Source: CAVUPF01 sp963777915 (GTDB lineage: Bacteria > Actinomycetota > Thermoleophilia > Solirubrobacterales > 70-9). From it: 64,000 bases of DNA. Below, one piece after another: positions 32,620 through 40,488 of this stretch (positions are counted from its first letter, which is position 1; every line of letters begins with the position of its first letter). The notes below the pieces were generated by a model that worked only from the letters and a program-made list of their open reading frames with translations, had not been told where the DNA came from and searched no databases. The stretch is from contig CAVZSH010000005.1 in the NCBI GenBank assembly GCA_963777915.1, positions 992,001 through 1,056,000 of the forward strand, given 5' to 3'. The translations under genes were made by a program, and so were the position numbers.

Positions 32620-33786
32620 CTACGACCCCGCATCAACGGCGGGATCGGGCGCCGAGCGAGCACGCCACTCCGTCGGTGGCACTCCGGGATCTTCAGGGGG
32701 ATTCAAGTAGAAGCCGTGGAGCTCTGCCAGCTCTAAAAGCTCAATGAGCGCCTTTCGTCGATCCGCGTCTTTCGCTGACATCACTGTTGGGTGGGCGGAC
32801 TGAACACCCCAGAGTCCAGTCTCCACTCCCTCGCCGTCAGCAGTTTTAAAGGCTGCTTCCCAATGACCATCGGTGGCCTGCTCAACCACTACGTGCAGCT
32901 CCTGCCATTCGGCTCGTGCGGCAAGAAGACTTTCGAGCTGATCGTCCGAGACCTGCCAATACTGGTCCCGAACATCGCCAGCCCGACAGGACCAGCACGG
33001 GCCGGAGATCCAAGGTGGCCTCACAACCTCGCGACAGCTCGGACAGAGCGCCTGCCATAGCTGAGGGGCGGTGCATACCGGCCGTTGGGTCTGATCCATG
33101 TAGTTCCTGAAGAGAGGATCGTCGAAGTTTCGGATCTTCCCCTTCCCCTCCACGGGCCTAGCTGCAGCGATTGTGCTAATCGGGATGCTCTCCGTTGACT
33201 CGGCAGCGGCCTTAAGTCGCGTCGGCTTGTCGAGCACGACGCAGGTTCCCTGTTCTGCGAATCCCGTCAGCTTGCCGGCAATGGCATCACCGCCGTAGAG
33301 CCGCAGCCAAACGTTGTGGCCTGCCGCTTGATTGAGCACGTCGACGACACTCTGCACCCCATTGAGCCTCGATTTTTGGCGAGCCTGAATGGCATTGCGG
33401 ACTACCTCTGGCGTTGCTTCTGGGAACTCCTCCGCAACCGAGAGTCCCGATTCCACTGCGACGAAGCTTAGGGTGCTGAAATCCTCCCCGAAGACCTCGC
33501 GTGAGGTAGCGGTGATCTGGTCGTAGTCATCTGCGGCAAGGTTGAAATCGCGCTCCTCGCCCTCATCGTCAATCACCCAAGCCATCACGACCACCGTCGA
33601 CCACTCCTCGGTGGGGGAAGTCCCCCGCTCGAACGGGGCGGTCACAAAGTCGATCGGTGCCCATAGCTGCGTTAGGAGCGTTCCGGGCGGCTTCTCCTCA
33701 ACAACCAGTCCACTTTCCTCGTCTATCCGGGCAGGGCGCGATCTACTGAAGAGGAACGTCCCCGAATCGCGGTCTATAATCAGCAT
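32620..33786 (-). CDS. Protein with Sm-like segment and zinc ribbon, unknown
   Basis: A 388-residue soluble protein without recognised family. Residues about 158-212 (NVWLRLYGGDAIAGKLTGFA, then EQGTCVVLDKPTRLK and SIPISTIAAARP) follow the strand pattern of Sm/Lsm-like barrels. C248-x2-C251 and C264-x2-C267 (LCPSC and CWSC, 12 residues apart) form a zinc ribbon. Flanking parts are acidic and mixed alpha/beta. RNA or DNA binding is therefore plausible. It heads a minus-strand unit with the HEPN-like gene and is divergent, by 3 bp, from a small plus-strand frame. Base composition is lower in GC than in the core genes. Confidence 0.55.
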   Translation of the reverse strand: MLIIDRDSGTFLFSRSRPARIDEESGLVVEEKPPGTLLTQLWAPIDFVTAPFERGTSPTEEWSTVVVMAWVIDDEGEERDFNLAADDYDQITATSREVFGEDFSTLSFVAVESGLSVAEEFPEATPEVVRNAIQARQKSRLNGVQSVVDVLNQAAGHNVWLRLYGGDAIAGKLTGFAEQGTCVVLDKPTRLKAAAESTESIPISTIAAARPVEGKGKIRNFDDPLFRNYMDQTQRPVCTAPQLWQALCPSCREVVRPPWISGPCWSCRAGDVRDQYWQVSDDQLESLLAARAEWQELHVVVEQATDGHWEAAFKTADGEGVETGLWGVQSAHPTVMSAKDADRRKALIELLELAELHGFYLNPPEDPGVPPTEWRARSAPDPAVDAGS

Positions 33787-33789
33787 CCG

Positions 33790-34158
33790 GTGAAGCTACC
33801 CGGCACGGGTCCTAATGGCAACTTGCCGGTGGGGTGCCCTCCGCAGCTCGGACAAGGCGATGTGCCCACCTCGACTGTCGCCCTAGCCTCAGACCCGTAT
33901 AGAGAAGGCGGTGCCTGTCCTGTCAGTACAATCGACTGGCTGATGAAAACGCGAGAGGCAAAAAGCAACGGAACCGGCCGACGGGCGCGGGCTGCGTCCA
34001 GCGGTCGCCATATCTCTCCAAACGGGGACTGGAAAAGCCGCGTCCAGCGCCCGCGCATCACCGACCCTGCGGAGCGCCAGGCGGCGGTGAAGCGGGCCAC
34101 CACGCGGATCAAGACGGATGTGAAGGTGGATTTCGTCCACGAGCTGCGCGGCAGGTAA
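33790..34158 (+). CDS. Small basic protein, unknown
   Basis: An open frame of 122 codons; an internal ATG at 33943 would give 71 residues (MKTREAKSNGTGRRARAASS and onward to KVDFVHELRGR), and this part looks more like a genuine protein: basic, with a helix-rich C-terminus DPAERQAAVKRATTRIKTDVKVDFVHEL. Neither start has a clear ribosome binding site. The frame ends one base before the convergent gene at 34159. No family recognised; could be a small DNA-binding or antitoxin-like protein, or spurious. Confidence 0.4.
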   Translation: MKLPGTGPNGNLPVGCPPQLGQGDVPTSTVALASDPYREGGACPVSTIDWLMKTREAKSNGTGRRARAASSGRHISPNGDWKSRVQRPRITDPAERQAAVKRATTRIKTDVKVDFVHELRGR

Positions 34159-34461
34159 TCAGGTCGAGGCGAGACGCCCACGCAAGGCGGTGAGCCGGGA
34201 ACGCAACCCAGAGGCCCTGTTGTGCTCGGCGGGGGTTTCCGCGTGGACGATGCGCTCCTGCCCGTCGGGGAAGATGACCACCGCCGGCTGCCCCTCTCGC
34301 AGGGCGCGCAGCAGCGTCTTGCGGGTATAGGGGGCGTCGGAGGGGACGAAGATCGCCCCGCGGGGATAGTCGCCGGCACGCCCCTCAAGGGCAGTGCGGA
34401 AGCGCTCGAAGGCAAGGCTCGAAGCCTCGCTTGCCGCAGTGCTGTCTACCCGTGTTGCCAT
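34159..34461 (-). CDS. Cassette gene 2 (copy 1), unknown
   Basis: A 100-residue protein with a short core AVVIFPDGQERIVHAE that matches PVVIVYPDGHELLVRPE of the protein at 38833-39189, so the two are paralogues. Preceding text RKTLLRALREGQPAVVIF suggests a helix then a beta hairpin. Its start overlaps the previous gene of the cassette by 16 bp. No known family; the pairing with the gene upstream is conserved in the second copy, which argues for a functional two-gene unit such as a toxin-antitoxin or regulator-partner pair. Confidence 0.6.
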   Translation of the reverse strand: MATRVDSTAASEASSLAFERFRTALEGRAGDYPRGAIFVPSDAPYTRKTLLRALREGQPAVVIFPDGQERIVHAETPAEHNRASGLRSRLTALRGRLAST

Positions 34462-34757
34462 CCGTCGATCATCTCCTGAAAGCCACTCGAAATCAGGTCC
34501 AAGGCCATGTTAAACCCCTCGGAGGCAGATGCCCCAGGGGCCTTCTCGCCCGGCCCCTTCTCGCCCGCGTGGGTGTAGCGGTGCATCTCCGGCCCGCCGT
34601 GGGCGTTGTCGTAGACGCGCACGGTCCGCAGCTCACCATCCTCCTCGGCGACCAGCGTGACGGCGTAGCTGACCGCCTCTCCACGCTCGGTGTCGAGGCG
34701 GGCGTAGACGATCGCCGCGTCGGAGAGGGCAAGGTCGTACTCGGTGCGTGGACTCAT
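34446..34757 (-). CDS. Cassette gene 1 (copy 1), unknown
   Basis: A 103-residue protein with beta-rich core ERGEAVSYAVTLVAEEDGEL followed by RTVRVYDNAHGGPEMHRYTH. The related protein at 38516-38836 has PISYAITLEVLEDAEWTTVR and LWDNADNVDEHHEHAYTR. The pattern ...YDNAHG...H-x-Y-T/H occurs in small uncharacterised actinobacterial proteins (DUF7718/DUF6516-like in my recollection), some of which are toxin components; I give that only as a possibility. C-terminal helix follows a variable linker (EKGPGEKAPG). It is 102 bp downstream of the ECF sigma gene on the same strand. Confidence 0.6.
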   Translation of the reverse strand: MSPRTEYDLALSDAAIVYARLDTERGEAVSYAVTLVAEEDGELRTVRVYDNAHGGPEMHRYTHAGEKGPGEKAPGASASEGFNMALDLISSGFQEMIDGWQHG

Positions 34758-34859
34758 CTGCCGCTCCTCGCCGCCACCCTGAGACCGGCAGGCTATCCGA
34801 AGTCGACGGCGCCGCGGCCCGTTCTGCTCGATCCTCAGCGACCGCGGACGGATAGACGC

Positions 34860-35393
34860 TCAAGCGGCCAGCTCGCGCATGGTCGCGCGGCCCCGGCGAA
34901 TGCAGCGGTCGACCTTGGAGTAGGTCCAGCCGCGATGAGCGGCGATCTCGATGTAGGAGTAGCCGGCGGCGCGCAGGAGAAACGCCATGCGCTGATCGGG
35001 CTTGAGATAGGCAAGGCGGGCACGGGCGCCCTCGCGTTCGATCAGCCGCTGCTCTGGACCCGGTACAAGGGAGGGAAGCGACTCCAGCACCGCTCCCAGC
35101 TCCTCTCCCCCGCGCTCAGACTCCTGGCCGGCGCGGCGCTCCAGATGCTCGCGGCGGTGCTTTCGCCAGCACTCGCGCTTCAGCGTCAGGATGAGCCAGG
35201 CCATAGGCGGTGCGCCTCGGTCGGAGTCGAAGTGGCAGATGAAGGAGACGAACGCCTCATTTATCGCCTCATCGGCGTCGGCGTGGCTGGCGGCGTTTTG
35301 TCGAGCGATCGCGAGCAGCAGCCGGCGCCAATCGCGATAGAGCCTCTCGGCAAGCTCGCCAACCTCTGAGCGACTGCGGTCTGCTGAATACAT
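34860..35393 (-). CDS. ECF-like sigma factor of island B
   Basis: A 177-residue sigma-70 family protein. Region 2 is recognisable as HADADEAINEAFVSFICHFD and WLILTLKRECWRKHRREHLERR; region 4 is LKPDQRMAFLLRAAGYSYIEIAAHRGWTYSKVDRCIRRGRATMRELAA. No anti-sigma gene is adjacent; instead the two cassette genes lie downstream. A 58-bp piece of the region-4 coding sequence (34902-34959) is duplicated at 38392-38449 with a nonsense change, beside the second cassette copy. Its regulon may include the adjacent repeat protein. Confidence 0.8.
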   Translation of the reverse strand: MYSADRSRSEVGELAERLYRDWRRLLLAIARQNAASHADADEAINEAFVSFICHFDSDRGAPPMAWLILTLKRECWRKHRREHLERRAGQESERGGEELGAVLESLPSLVPGPEQRLIEREGARARLAYLKPDQRMAFLLRAAGYSYIEIAAHRGWTYSKVDRCIRRGRATMRELAA

Positions 35394-35592
35394 TTGAACC
35401 TCCCATCCGTCGGTGCCTTTGACGGAGGCGACAAGGGTGCCTGTAGGGCACCATTGTCAGCTACAGATGGCAGGGCTGTCAAAACCTTGCGGGATCAGGG
35501 TGGAAAGCGCCCTTGACAGCCCCGGTCATGCGGCGCTGAATGGCGGTTAGGTCGGCTGAAGAGGGGAGTCATCGGCTCCCTCCGCGTCTCTC

Positions 35593-38025
35593 CTAAGGAC
35601 AGGCGAAGGAGCTAAGGGCGCCCGGCAGCGTCGGGACGACGAGGGACAGGGCCGGCGGGATGGTTCCACCGAGGCCGAGTCCGCTCAGGACGCTCAGTTG
35701 GGCATTGGACTGGGTCGTCAGGGTCGCGGTCCGAGTGCAGAGCGCTTCGACCTTCGGGATAGTGGCGATCGCATTGCCGAGTTCCGTTGCGCTGATGCCG
35801 GTCAGCTTCGAGGCATTCGCGATCGCCCCGTTCAGTTCGGAGGCGCTGATCCCGTTCAGCTTGGGACCGTTGTTGATCGCGGTGCTCAGTTCGGAGCCGG
35901 AGACGCTCGCCAGCTTGGAGGCGTTGGAGATCGCGCCGTTCAGTTCGCCTGGAGTGATCCCGGTCAGCTTCGAGGCGTTTGAAACGGCGCCACCCAGTTC
36001 AGATGCGGTGATGCCGTTGAGCTTGTTGGCGCCGGCGATCGCGCCGGTGAGATCGGCCGAGGTGATGCCGTCGAGCTTTTCGGCGCCGGCGATTGCGCTG
36101 TTCAGTTCCGCGGTGGAGATGGTGGCCAGCTTGGAGGCGTTGGAGATGGTCCCGTTCAGTTCAGAGCCGCTGACACCCGTGAGCTTGCCGGCGTTGCCGA
36201 TCGCCCCATTGAGTTCGTTCGCTGTGATCCCCGTCAGCTTGCCGGCATTGGCGAGGCCGCCGTTCAGTTCAGAAGCGCTGATCCCGTTCAGCTTTTCGGC
36301 ACCGCCGATCGCGCCGCTCAGTTCGCCCGGGGAGATCCCCGTCAGCTTCGAGGCGTTAGCGATTGCGCCGTTCAGGTCTGAGCCGGTGATTCCCGTCAGC
36401 TTTGAGGCGTTGGCCAGCCCGGCGTTCAATTCGGAGGCCGAGATGCCGGTGAGCTTGCCGGCCGCGCCGACGGTTTCGCCCAGTTCGGCTGCGCTGATCC
36501 CGTTCAGCTTCGGGCCGTTGTTGACCGCAGTGCTCAGTTCACCCGCACTGATCCCGTTCAGCTTGGGAGCGTTGCCGGCGGCGGTGGTCAGGTCGGGGGC
36601 CGAGAGACCCGTGAGCTTGTTGGCGTTGGCGAGGCCGGCGTTCAGTTCAGAGGCGGTGATGCTGCCTAGCTTTTCCGCCCCGGCGATCGCGGCGCTCAGT
36701 TCGGAGTTGGAGATTCCTTTGAGCTTCTCGGCGCCGGAGACAGCTCCGCCCAGTTCAGAGCCGCTGATACCCGTGAGCTTGCCGGCGTTGCCGATCGCCC
36801 CATTGAGTTCGTTTGCCGTGATCCCCGTCAGCTTGCCGGCATTCGCGAGGCCGCCGTTCAGTTCGGAGGCGCTGATCCCCGTCAGTTTGCTCCCGGCGCT
36901 GGCGGCTTCGCCCAGTTCAGCGGCGCTGATCCCGTTCAGCTTCGGGCCGTTGTTGACCGCGGTGGTCAGTTCGCCGGTTCCGATTCCATTCAGCTTGGGA
37001 CCGTTGTTGACCGCGGTGATGAGTTCTGGCAGGGAGATCAGGGCAAGCTTGGAGGCGTTGGCGAGGCTGCCGTTTAGCTCAGAGGCGCTGATTCCGGTGA
37101 GCTTTTCGGAGCCGGCGATCGCGCCGCTTAGTTCAGAGCCGGAGATCGTCGCCAGCTTGTTGGCGTTGGCGAGGCCGGCGTTCAGTTCGGCGCCGGAGAT
37201 GCCGGTCAGCTTGCCGGCGGCTCCTATGGCGCTGTTCAGTTCGGAGGTGCTGATCCCGGTGAGCTTTGGGCCGTTGTTGGCGGCGGCGGTCAGTTCGGCT
37301 CCCGATATCCCAGACAGCTTGGAGGCGTTGTCGATCGCGCCGTTTAAGTCGGCGGCCGTGATCCCGTTCAGCTTGGGAGCGGCGTTTACCGCGGCGGTGA
37401 GTTCGGAGGCGCTGAGGCCGGTCAGCTTGCCGGAGTTGCCGATCGCACCGTTCAGTTCGGCGGCTCCGATCCCGGTGAGTTTGCCGGCAGCGCCGACGGC
37501 TTCGCCCAGTTCGGCTGCGCTGATGCCGTTCAGCTTCGGGCCGCTGTTGACCGCGGTGAGCAGCTGGGTGTGGGTGAAACCCTGGAGCAGGGATTCGGTC
37601 GACCCCAGACTCTGAGTCAGGGCTTCGATCTGTTCGCCCTGCGCCTTGACCAAGGCTTCCAGCGATTTATCGCCAGGGCCCTGAGGGCCCGGCGAACCCT
37701 GTGGCCCGCTGGGCCCACTGGACCCGCCCGGTCCTTGGGACCCGGTCGAGCCCGGCGCTCCAGCGGGGCCTCCCACGTTCCAGATCACCCTGCGTTCGCC
37801 GCGCCTGCACCGCTTGCCATTGTGGATAAGGCGGAGCGTTCCCCTGCCCCTGCCCCTGCCCGTCGAGCGCGAGCAGGCGTAGATCCTCCCCTTGCGATTG
37901 ACAGGCGGCTTCGATGCCTCAGCGGGCTGGGACAGGACTGCCGTAAGGAGGGCAACTGCGACCGCGATCGGCGCGATGAGAAACCGGGCGCGAAGATCTC
38001 GATGGATCTCCGGTGGTGCCATCTG
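35593..38025 (-). CDS. Secreted collagen-like fibre protein with 33 18-residue repeats
   Basis: About 810 residues. A signal peptide (ARFLIAPIAVAVALLTAVLSQPAEA) is followed by a Cys-containing module (IYACSRSTG ... GKRCRRGERRVIWN) common before collagen-like regions in actinobacteria, then about eleven Gly-X-Y triplets (GPAGAPGSTGSQGPGG onward), a short coiled coil (SLEALVKAQGEQIEALTQSL) and a degenerate unit. From there 33 consecutive units of exactly 18 residues follow, consensus K-L-T/N-G-I-S/T-A-x-E-L-N-G-A-I-x-N-A-x, without insertions. The C-terminal 60 residues carry two Cys (ALCTR, SFACP). Start taken at the second Met region (38025). It should form an extracellular filament or adhesin. 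The long antiparallel open frame is a shadow. Confidence 0.85.
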   Translation of the reverse strand, partial: QMAPPEIHRDLRARFLIAPIAVAVALLTAVLSQPAEASKPPVNRKGRIYACSRSTGRGRGRGTLRLIHNGKRCRRGERRVIWNVGGPAGAPGSTGSQGPGGSSGPSGPQGSPGPQGPGDKSLEALVKAQGEQIEALTQSLGSTESLLQGFTHTQLLTAVNSGPKLNGISAAELGEAVGAAGKLTGIGAAELNGAIGNSGKLTGLSASELTAAVNAAPKLNGITAADLNGAIDNASKLSGISGAELTAAANNGPKLTGISTSELNSAIGAAGKLTGISGAELNAGLANANKLATISGSELSGAIAGSEKLTGISASELNGSLANASKLALISLPELITAVNNGPKLNGIGTGELTTAVNNGPKLNGISAAELGEAASAGSKLTGISASELNGGLANAGKLTGITANELNGAIGNAGKLTGISGSELGGAVSGAEKLKGISNSELSAAIAGAEKLGSITASELNAGLANANKLTGLSAPDLTTAAGNAPKLNGISAGELSTAVNNGPKLNGISAAELGETVGAAGKLTGISASELNAGLANASKLTGITGSDLNGAIANASKLTGISPGELSGAIGGAEKLNGISASELNGGLANAGKLTGITANELNGAIGNAGKLTGVSGSELNGTISNASKLATISTAELNSAIAGAEKLDGITSADLTGAIAGANKLNGITASELGGAVSNASKLTGITPGELNGAISNASKLASVSGSELSTAINNGPKLNGISASELNGAIANASKLTGISATELGNAIATIPKVEALCTRTATLTTQSNAQLSVLSGLGLGGTIPPALSLVVPTLPGALSSFACP
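35750..37550 (-). repeat. Tandem array of 54-bp units coding 18-residue repeats
   Basis: Thirty-three units of 54 bp in phase, diverged at DNA level (many are 70-90% alike) but fully constant in length. Some pairs are nearly identical, for example units encoding KLTGITANELNGAIGNAG occur twice (near 36195 and 36795), showing block duplication of several units at a time. Confidence 0.85.
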
Positions 38026-38031
38026 CATCAA

Positions 38032-38515
38032 ACTTAGTATCCATAATATTCAGAAAATTGCAAGCAATAGCAGCGCTGCTCCACTCTCGGCCCGATTCAG
38101 CAACATATGGACCCTCACCAGCGCTCGCGCCGAGTCTGGTCCGGTCGTCGGTGCAGCACTGGCGGCGGCGCAGAGTGCATCAGCCGCCTTCAAGGGCTTT
38201 CCAACCATCGTCGAAGCGCAGCGACGCGGCGGGCGGGTCGCGCTCGGCACCTTCAACGTCCGCCTGAGGAATGAACGCGGACGGCGCTTCCGCGTAGTAG
38301 TCGAAGACATCCGCCAACGTCCCGACGGGACGCTGTCCTCCTCGTCAGCCCTTCGACGCGCTGGCCTATCGGAGAGCCGTCCCTCAGCCAGGCAGCGGTC
38401 GACCTTGGAGTAGGTCTAGCCGCGATGCGCGGCGATCTCGCAGTAGGAGGGATCACATAAAAGTTTGTCAACCACAACACGGCACTGCTGGCGATCACTC
38501 TGAAAGGCTCCGTAC
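38032..38515. other. Region with gene remnants
   Basis: No intact gene. A plus-strand frame in 38106-38413 encodes a protein-like stretch (GFPTIVEAQRRGGRVALGTF, NVRLRNERGRRFRVVVEDIR) without a usable start codon and may be a decayed gene. At 38392-38449 lies the partial copy of the sigma factor gene. AT-rich DNA upstream of the repeat-protein gene (38030-38075) is the likely site of its promoter. Confidence 0.5.
38392..38449 (-). pseudogene. Fragment of the ECF sigma gene (duplication remnant)
   Basis: 58 bp match 34902-34959 at 54 positions. Read on the minus strand it encodes EIAAHRG-stop-TYSKVDRC, where the Trp codon of the intact gene has become TAG. The similarity stops sharply on both sides, so it is the trace of a duplication that also produced the second cassette just to the right. 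Confidence 0.8.
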
Positions 38516-38836
38516 GTGGTCGCTGTCGGGCGAGAAGTCTTCATAGACCTGGAGCCGGGCACCCGCATCCGCTTCCGGCGTAGCGAGGCGCCGCCGCCGA
38601 TCTCTTACGCGATCACCCTGGAGGTGCTTGAAGACGCTGAGTGGACGACGGTGCGCCTTTGGGACAACGCCGACAACGTCGATGAGCACCACGAGCACGC
38701 CTATACCCGCAGCGAGGGCAAGGAGGCGCCGACGATCCTGGAGTTCAAGTCGGTCAACGATGCAATGGCGGCGGCGATCCGCAAAGCCAAGGCTGAGGCC
38801 GCGGAGATCGTGCGAAGATGGCAGGAAGAGCCATGA
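38516..38836 (+). CDS. Cassette gene 1 (copy 2), unknown
   Basis: A 106-residue paralogue of the protein at 34446-34757, starting at GTG 38516. Core ISYAITLEVLEDAEWTTVRL then WDNADNVDEHHEHAYTRSEG, followed by a charged C-terminal helix (SVNDAMAAAIRKAKAEAAEIVRRW). The stop overlaps the next ATG as ATGA. The strand is opposite to copy 1. His-rich EHHEHAY could bind a metal or form an active site, but this is speculative. Confidence 0.6.
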   Translation: MVAVGREVFIDLEPGTRIRFRRSEAPPPISYAITLEVLEDAEWTTVRLWDNADNVDEHHEHAYTRSEGKEAPTILEFKSVNDAMAAAIRKAKAEAAEIVRRWQEEP

Positions 38837-39189
38837 CCCACAAGCCAAACATAGATCCAGCCGTGGAGAAAGTCATCGCCAGCATCGGCGATGAGGAGCT
38901 GGCCGCCCGCTACCCCAACCGGGCGCACTTCATCTCGGCTGGGAATCCCGATCAGGGCGAGATGGCGACTCAGGCCCTCTTCGCTGGCGACCCGGTTGTG
39001 ATCGTCTACCCCGATGGGCACGAGCTGCTGGTCCGCCCCGAGCACGTCGGCGGCATCGCGGCGCTGTTTCTCGCGGCGGCGGCCTTCTTCTTGAAGCATG
39101 GCCGTCGTAGGGCGGCTGACGTTGTGCAGCTGCCCCTCGGCGCCCGGATCGAGGCCAGGGACTCAAGCGGCCATCCAATCGCCGCGTAG
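38833..39189 (+). CDS. Cassette gene 2 (copy 2), unknown
   Basis: Start set at the ATG in the ATGA overlap (38833), giving 118 residues. The core DPVVIVYPDGHELLVRPE corresponds to the paralogue at 34159-34461. After it comes a hydrophobic Ala-rich helix (GGIAALFLAAAAFFLKHGRRR) absent from copy 1, which could be membrane-associated. N-terminal half: DPAVEKVIASIGDEELAARY. Translational coupling supports joint function with the preceding protein. Confidence 0.6.
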   Translation: MTHKPNIDPAVEKVIASIGDEELAARYPNRAHFISAGNPDQGEMATQALFAGDPVVIVYPDGHELLVRPEHVGGIAALFLAAAAFFLKHGRRRAADVVQLPLGARIEARDSSGHPIAA

Positions 39190-39545
39190 GCGGCGCAGAG
39201 CCTCGCCGACGGATCAAATCCGGACTGTCGCGTAAATGCATGAAGAAGCGAGGGTTGTACGCGGCCAGACCCGCTACAGAGCGCAGCTACTCGGCCGAAG
39301 ACGGTGGTCCGTCCGGGCGCTTCTCGATCATTGAATGTACCTGCATGGTTGCCAATCTGTCCGACCAAATGTGTAGCTTTTATCGAACCTAAACTGGTTG
39401 GTTGATATCACGGTCGCGCAGCGTAGCGAGTCGGCGAGGAGGGTCTCGCATTTAGGCTGTCCCCCGTTGGTCGGACGTAGCTCAACGAGACCCAACGAGG
39501 GGCTGGTCTACAACTTCGGCCTTCAGCGCCAGCCCTCCCTCACCG
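39190..39545. other. Intergenic right edge of island B
   Basis: About 350 bp with no gene. It is AT-richer than its surroundings around 39310-39410 and contains the inverted pair gtccgaccaa (39359-39368) / ttggtcggac (39467-39476). This is the plausible right boundary of the island, but no direct repeat of the efp-proximal end was found, so attachment sites are not defined. Confidence 0.45.
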
Positions 39546-40406
39546 TTACGGCGCTGAGGGTGGGCGGCTCTTGACTTCGGCCGCCGTGCTGGTGGTGAGG
39601 CTGGAGGCTGCGCCGCCGGAGAGTACGCGGCGGACGAGGCCCGGCGCGAGGATACGAGCGACCGCGGCAAGGGCGTAGGGGCGCGGGACGTATCGCTCAG
39701 CCTTGCCGCCAGGTCCGGCCTCGAGGATCGCCTCGGCGACCTTCTCCGGCCTGGAGACGATCCACCGGGTCAGCGCCTTCTCGCGAAGCTCAGTCGCCGG
39801 GAAGCCCTCGGTGACGACGAAGCCTGGTAGGACCAGGCCGACGTGGACGCCGTGAGAGCGCTCCTCGAAGAAGAGCGAGTCCGTCCAGCCAATCAGGGCG
39901 AACTTGCTAGCCGAGTAGGCGCCCGTATGGGCGCGGGAGACGCGACCGGCGGTGCTCGCGACGTTGACGATCGCGCTCGGCGCCGAAAGGCGCAGCAACG
40001 GCAGCAGGGCCTCGGTGAGACGGGCGACGGCGTCAAAGTTGAGCTCCATGTGACGATGGACGTTCGCGTAGCCGGACTCGGCGAAGCTGCCGCGCCAGGC
40101 GGCACCAGCGTTGTTGACCAGCAGCGCGATGCCGTCGTGACGCTCTTCGACGTGAGCGAGGACGCGAGCGGGCGCGTCGGCGTCGGTCAGGTCGGCGGCG
40201 ACGTAGGTGGCGCGACAGGGCAGCGACTCGGCCAGCGCCCGCAGCCGCTCCTCTCGCCGCGCGACGAGGACCAGCTCGGCGCCGGGCTCGCGGGCAAGGC
40301 GCTTTGCGGTCGCCTCGCCGATCCCGCTGGAGGCTCCGGTGATCAGCGCGGTTTTCGTGGGCCGGGCGATATCCGTAACCGTATTCGACTGTCCCGTGCC
40401 TGGCAC
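39546..40406 (-). CDS. Short-chain dehydrogenase/reductase
   Basis: A Rossmann-fold SDR with the cofactor motif TGASSGIG right after the start, the NNAG motif (LLVNNAGAAWRGSF), the catalytic Ser in IVNVASTAGRVS and the Tyr-x-x-x-Lys pair in GAYSASKFALIG. The Arg after the first strand (LVARREERL) points to NADP(H). The substrate is unknown. The start is uncertain: the GTG at 40406 gives 286 residues, while the frame is open to 40565 over the divergent ltrA-like gene. It has no operon partner on its strand. Confidence 0.82.
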   Translation of the reverse strand: MPGTGQSNTVTDIARPTKTALITGASSGIGEATAKRLAREPGAELVLVARREERLRALAESLPCRATYVAADLTDADAPARVLAHVEERHDGIALLVNNAGAAWRGSFAESGYANVHRHMELNFDAVARLTEALLPLLRLSAPSAIVNVASTAGRVSRAHTGAYSASKFALIGWTDSLFFEERSHGVHVGLVLPGFVVTEGFPATELREKALTRWIVSRPEKVAEAILEAGPGGKAERYVPRPYALAAVARILAPGLVRRVLSGGAASSLTTSTAAEVKSRPPSAP

Positions 40407-40488
40407 CAGACGCCCGGGAGGAGCGGCTTGCAAGGATTGCGCGATCGCAGCCTCAACCGCCGCCAAGACCCCCCGCCTGACCGCGGTG

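Noticed and set aside
35660..37615. 651-codon open frame on the plus strand, antisense to the repeat protein
   Set aside because: It is stop-free only because the 54-bp repeats have a composition without stops in that frame; the minus-strand reading has signal peptide, collagen-like part and regular repeats.
34159..39189. Calling the cassettes a proven TumE/TumA-type toxin-antitoxin system
   Set aside because: The YDNAHG-like core is suggestive but I cannot confirm the family and no HTH antitoxin is present.
28922..39480. Defined attachment sites (attL/attR) for island B
   Set aside because: I compared the efp-proximal sequence with candidate right ends by eye and found no convincing direct repeat, so boundaries are left open.
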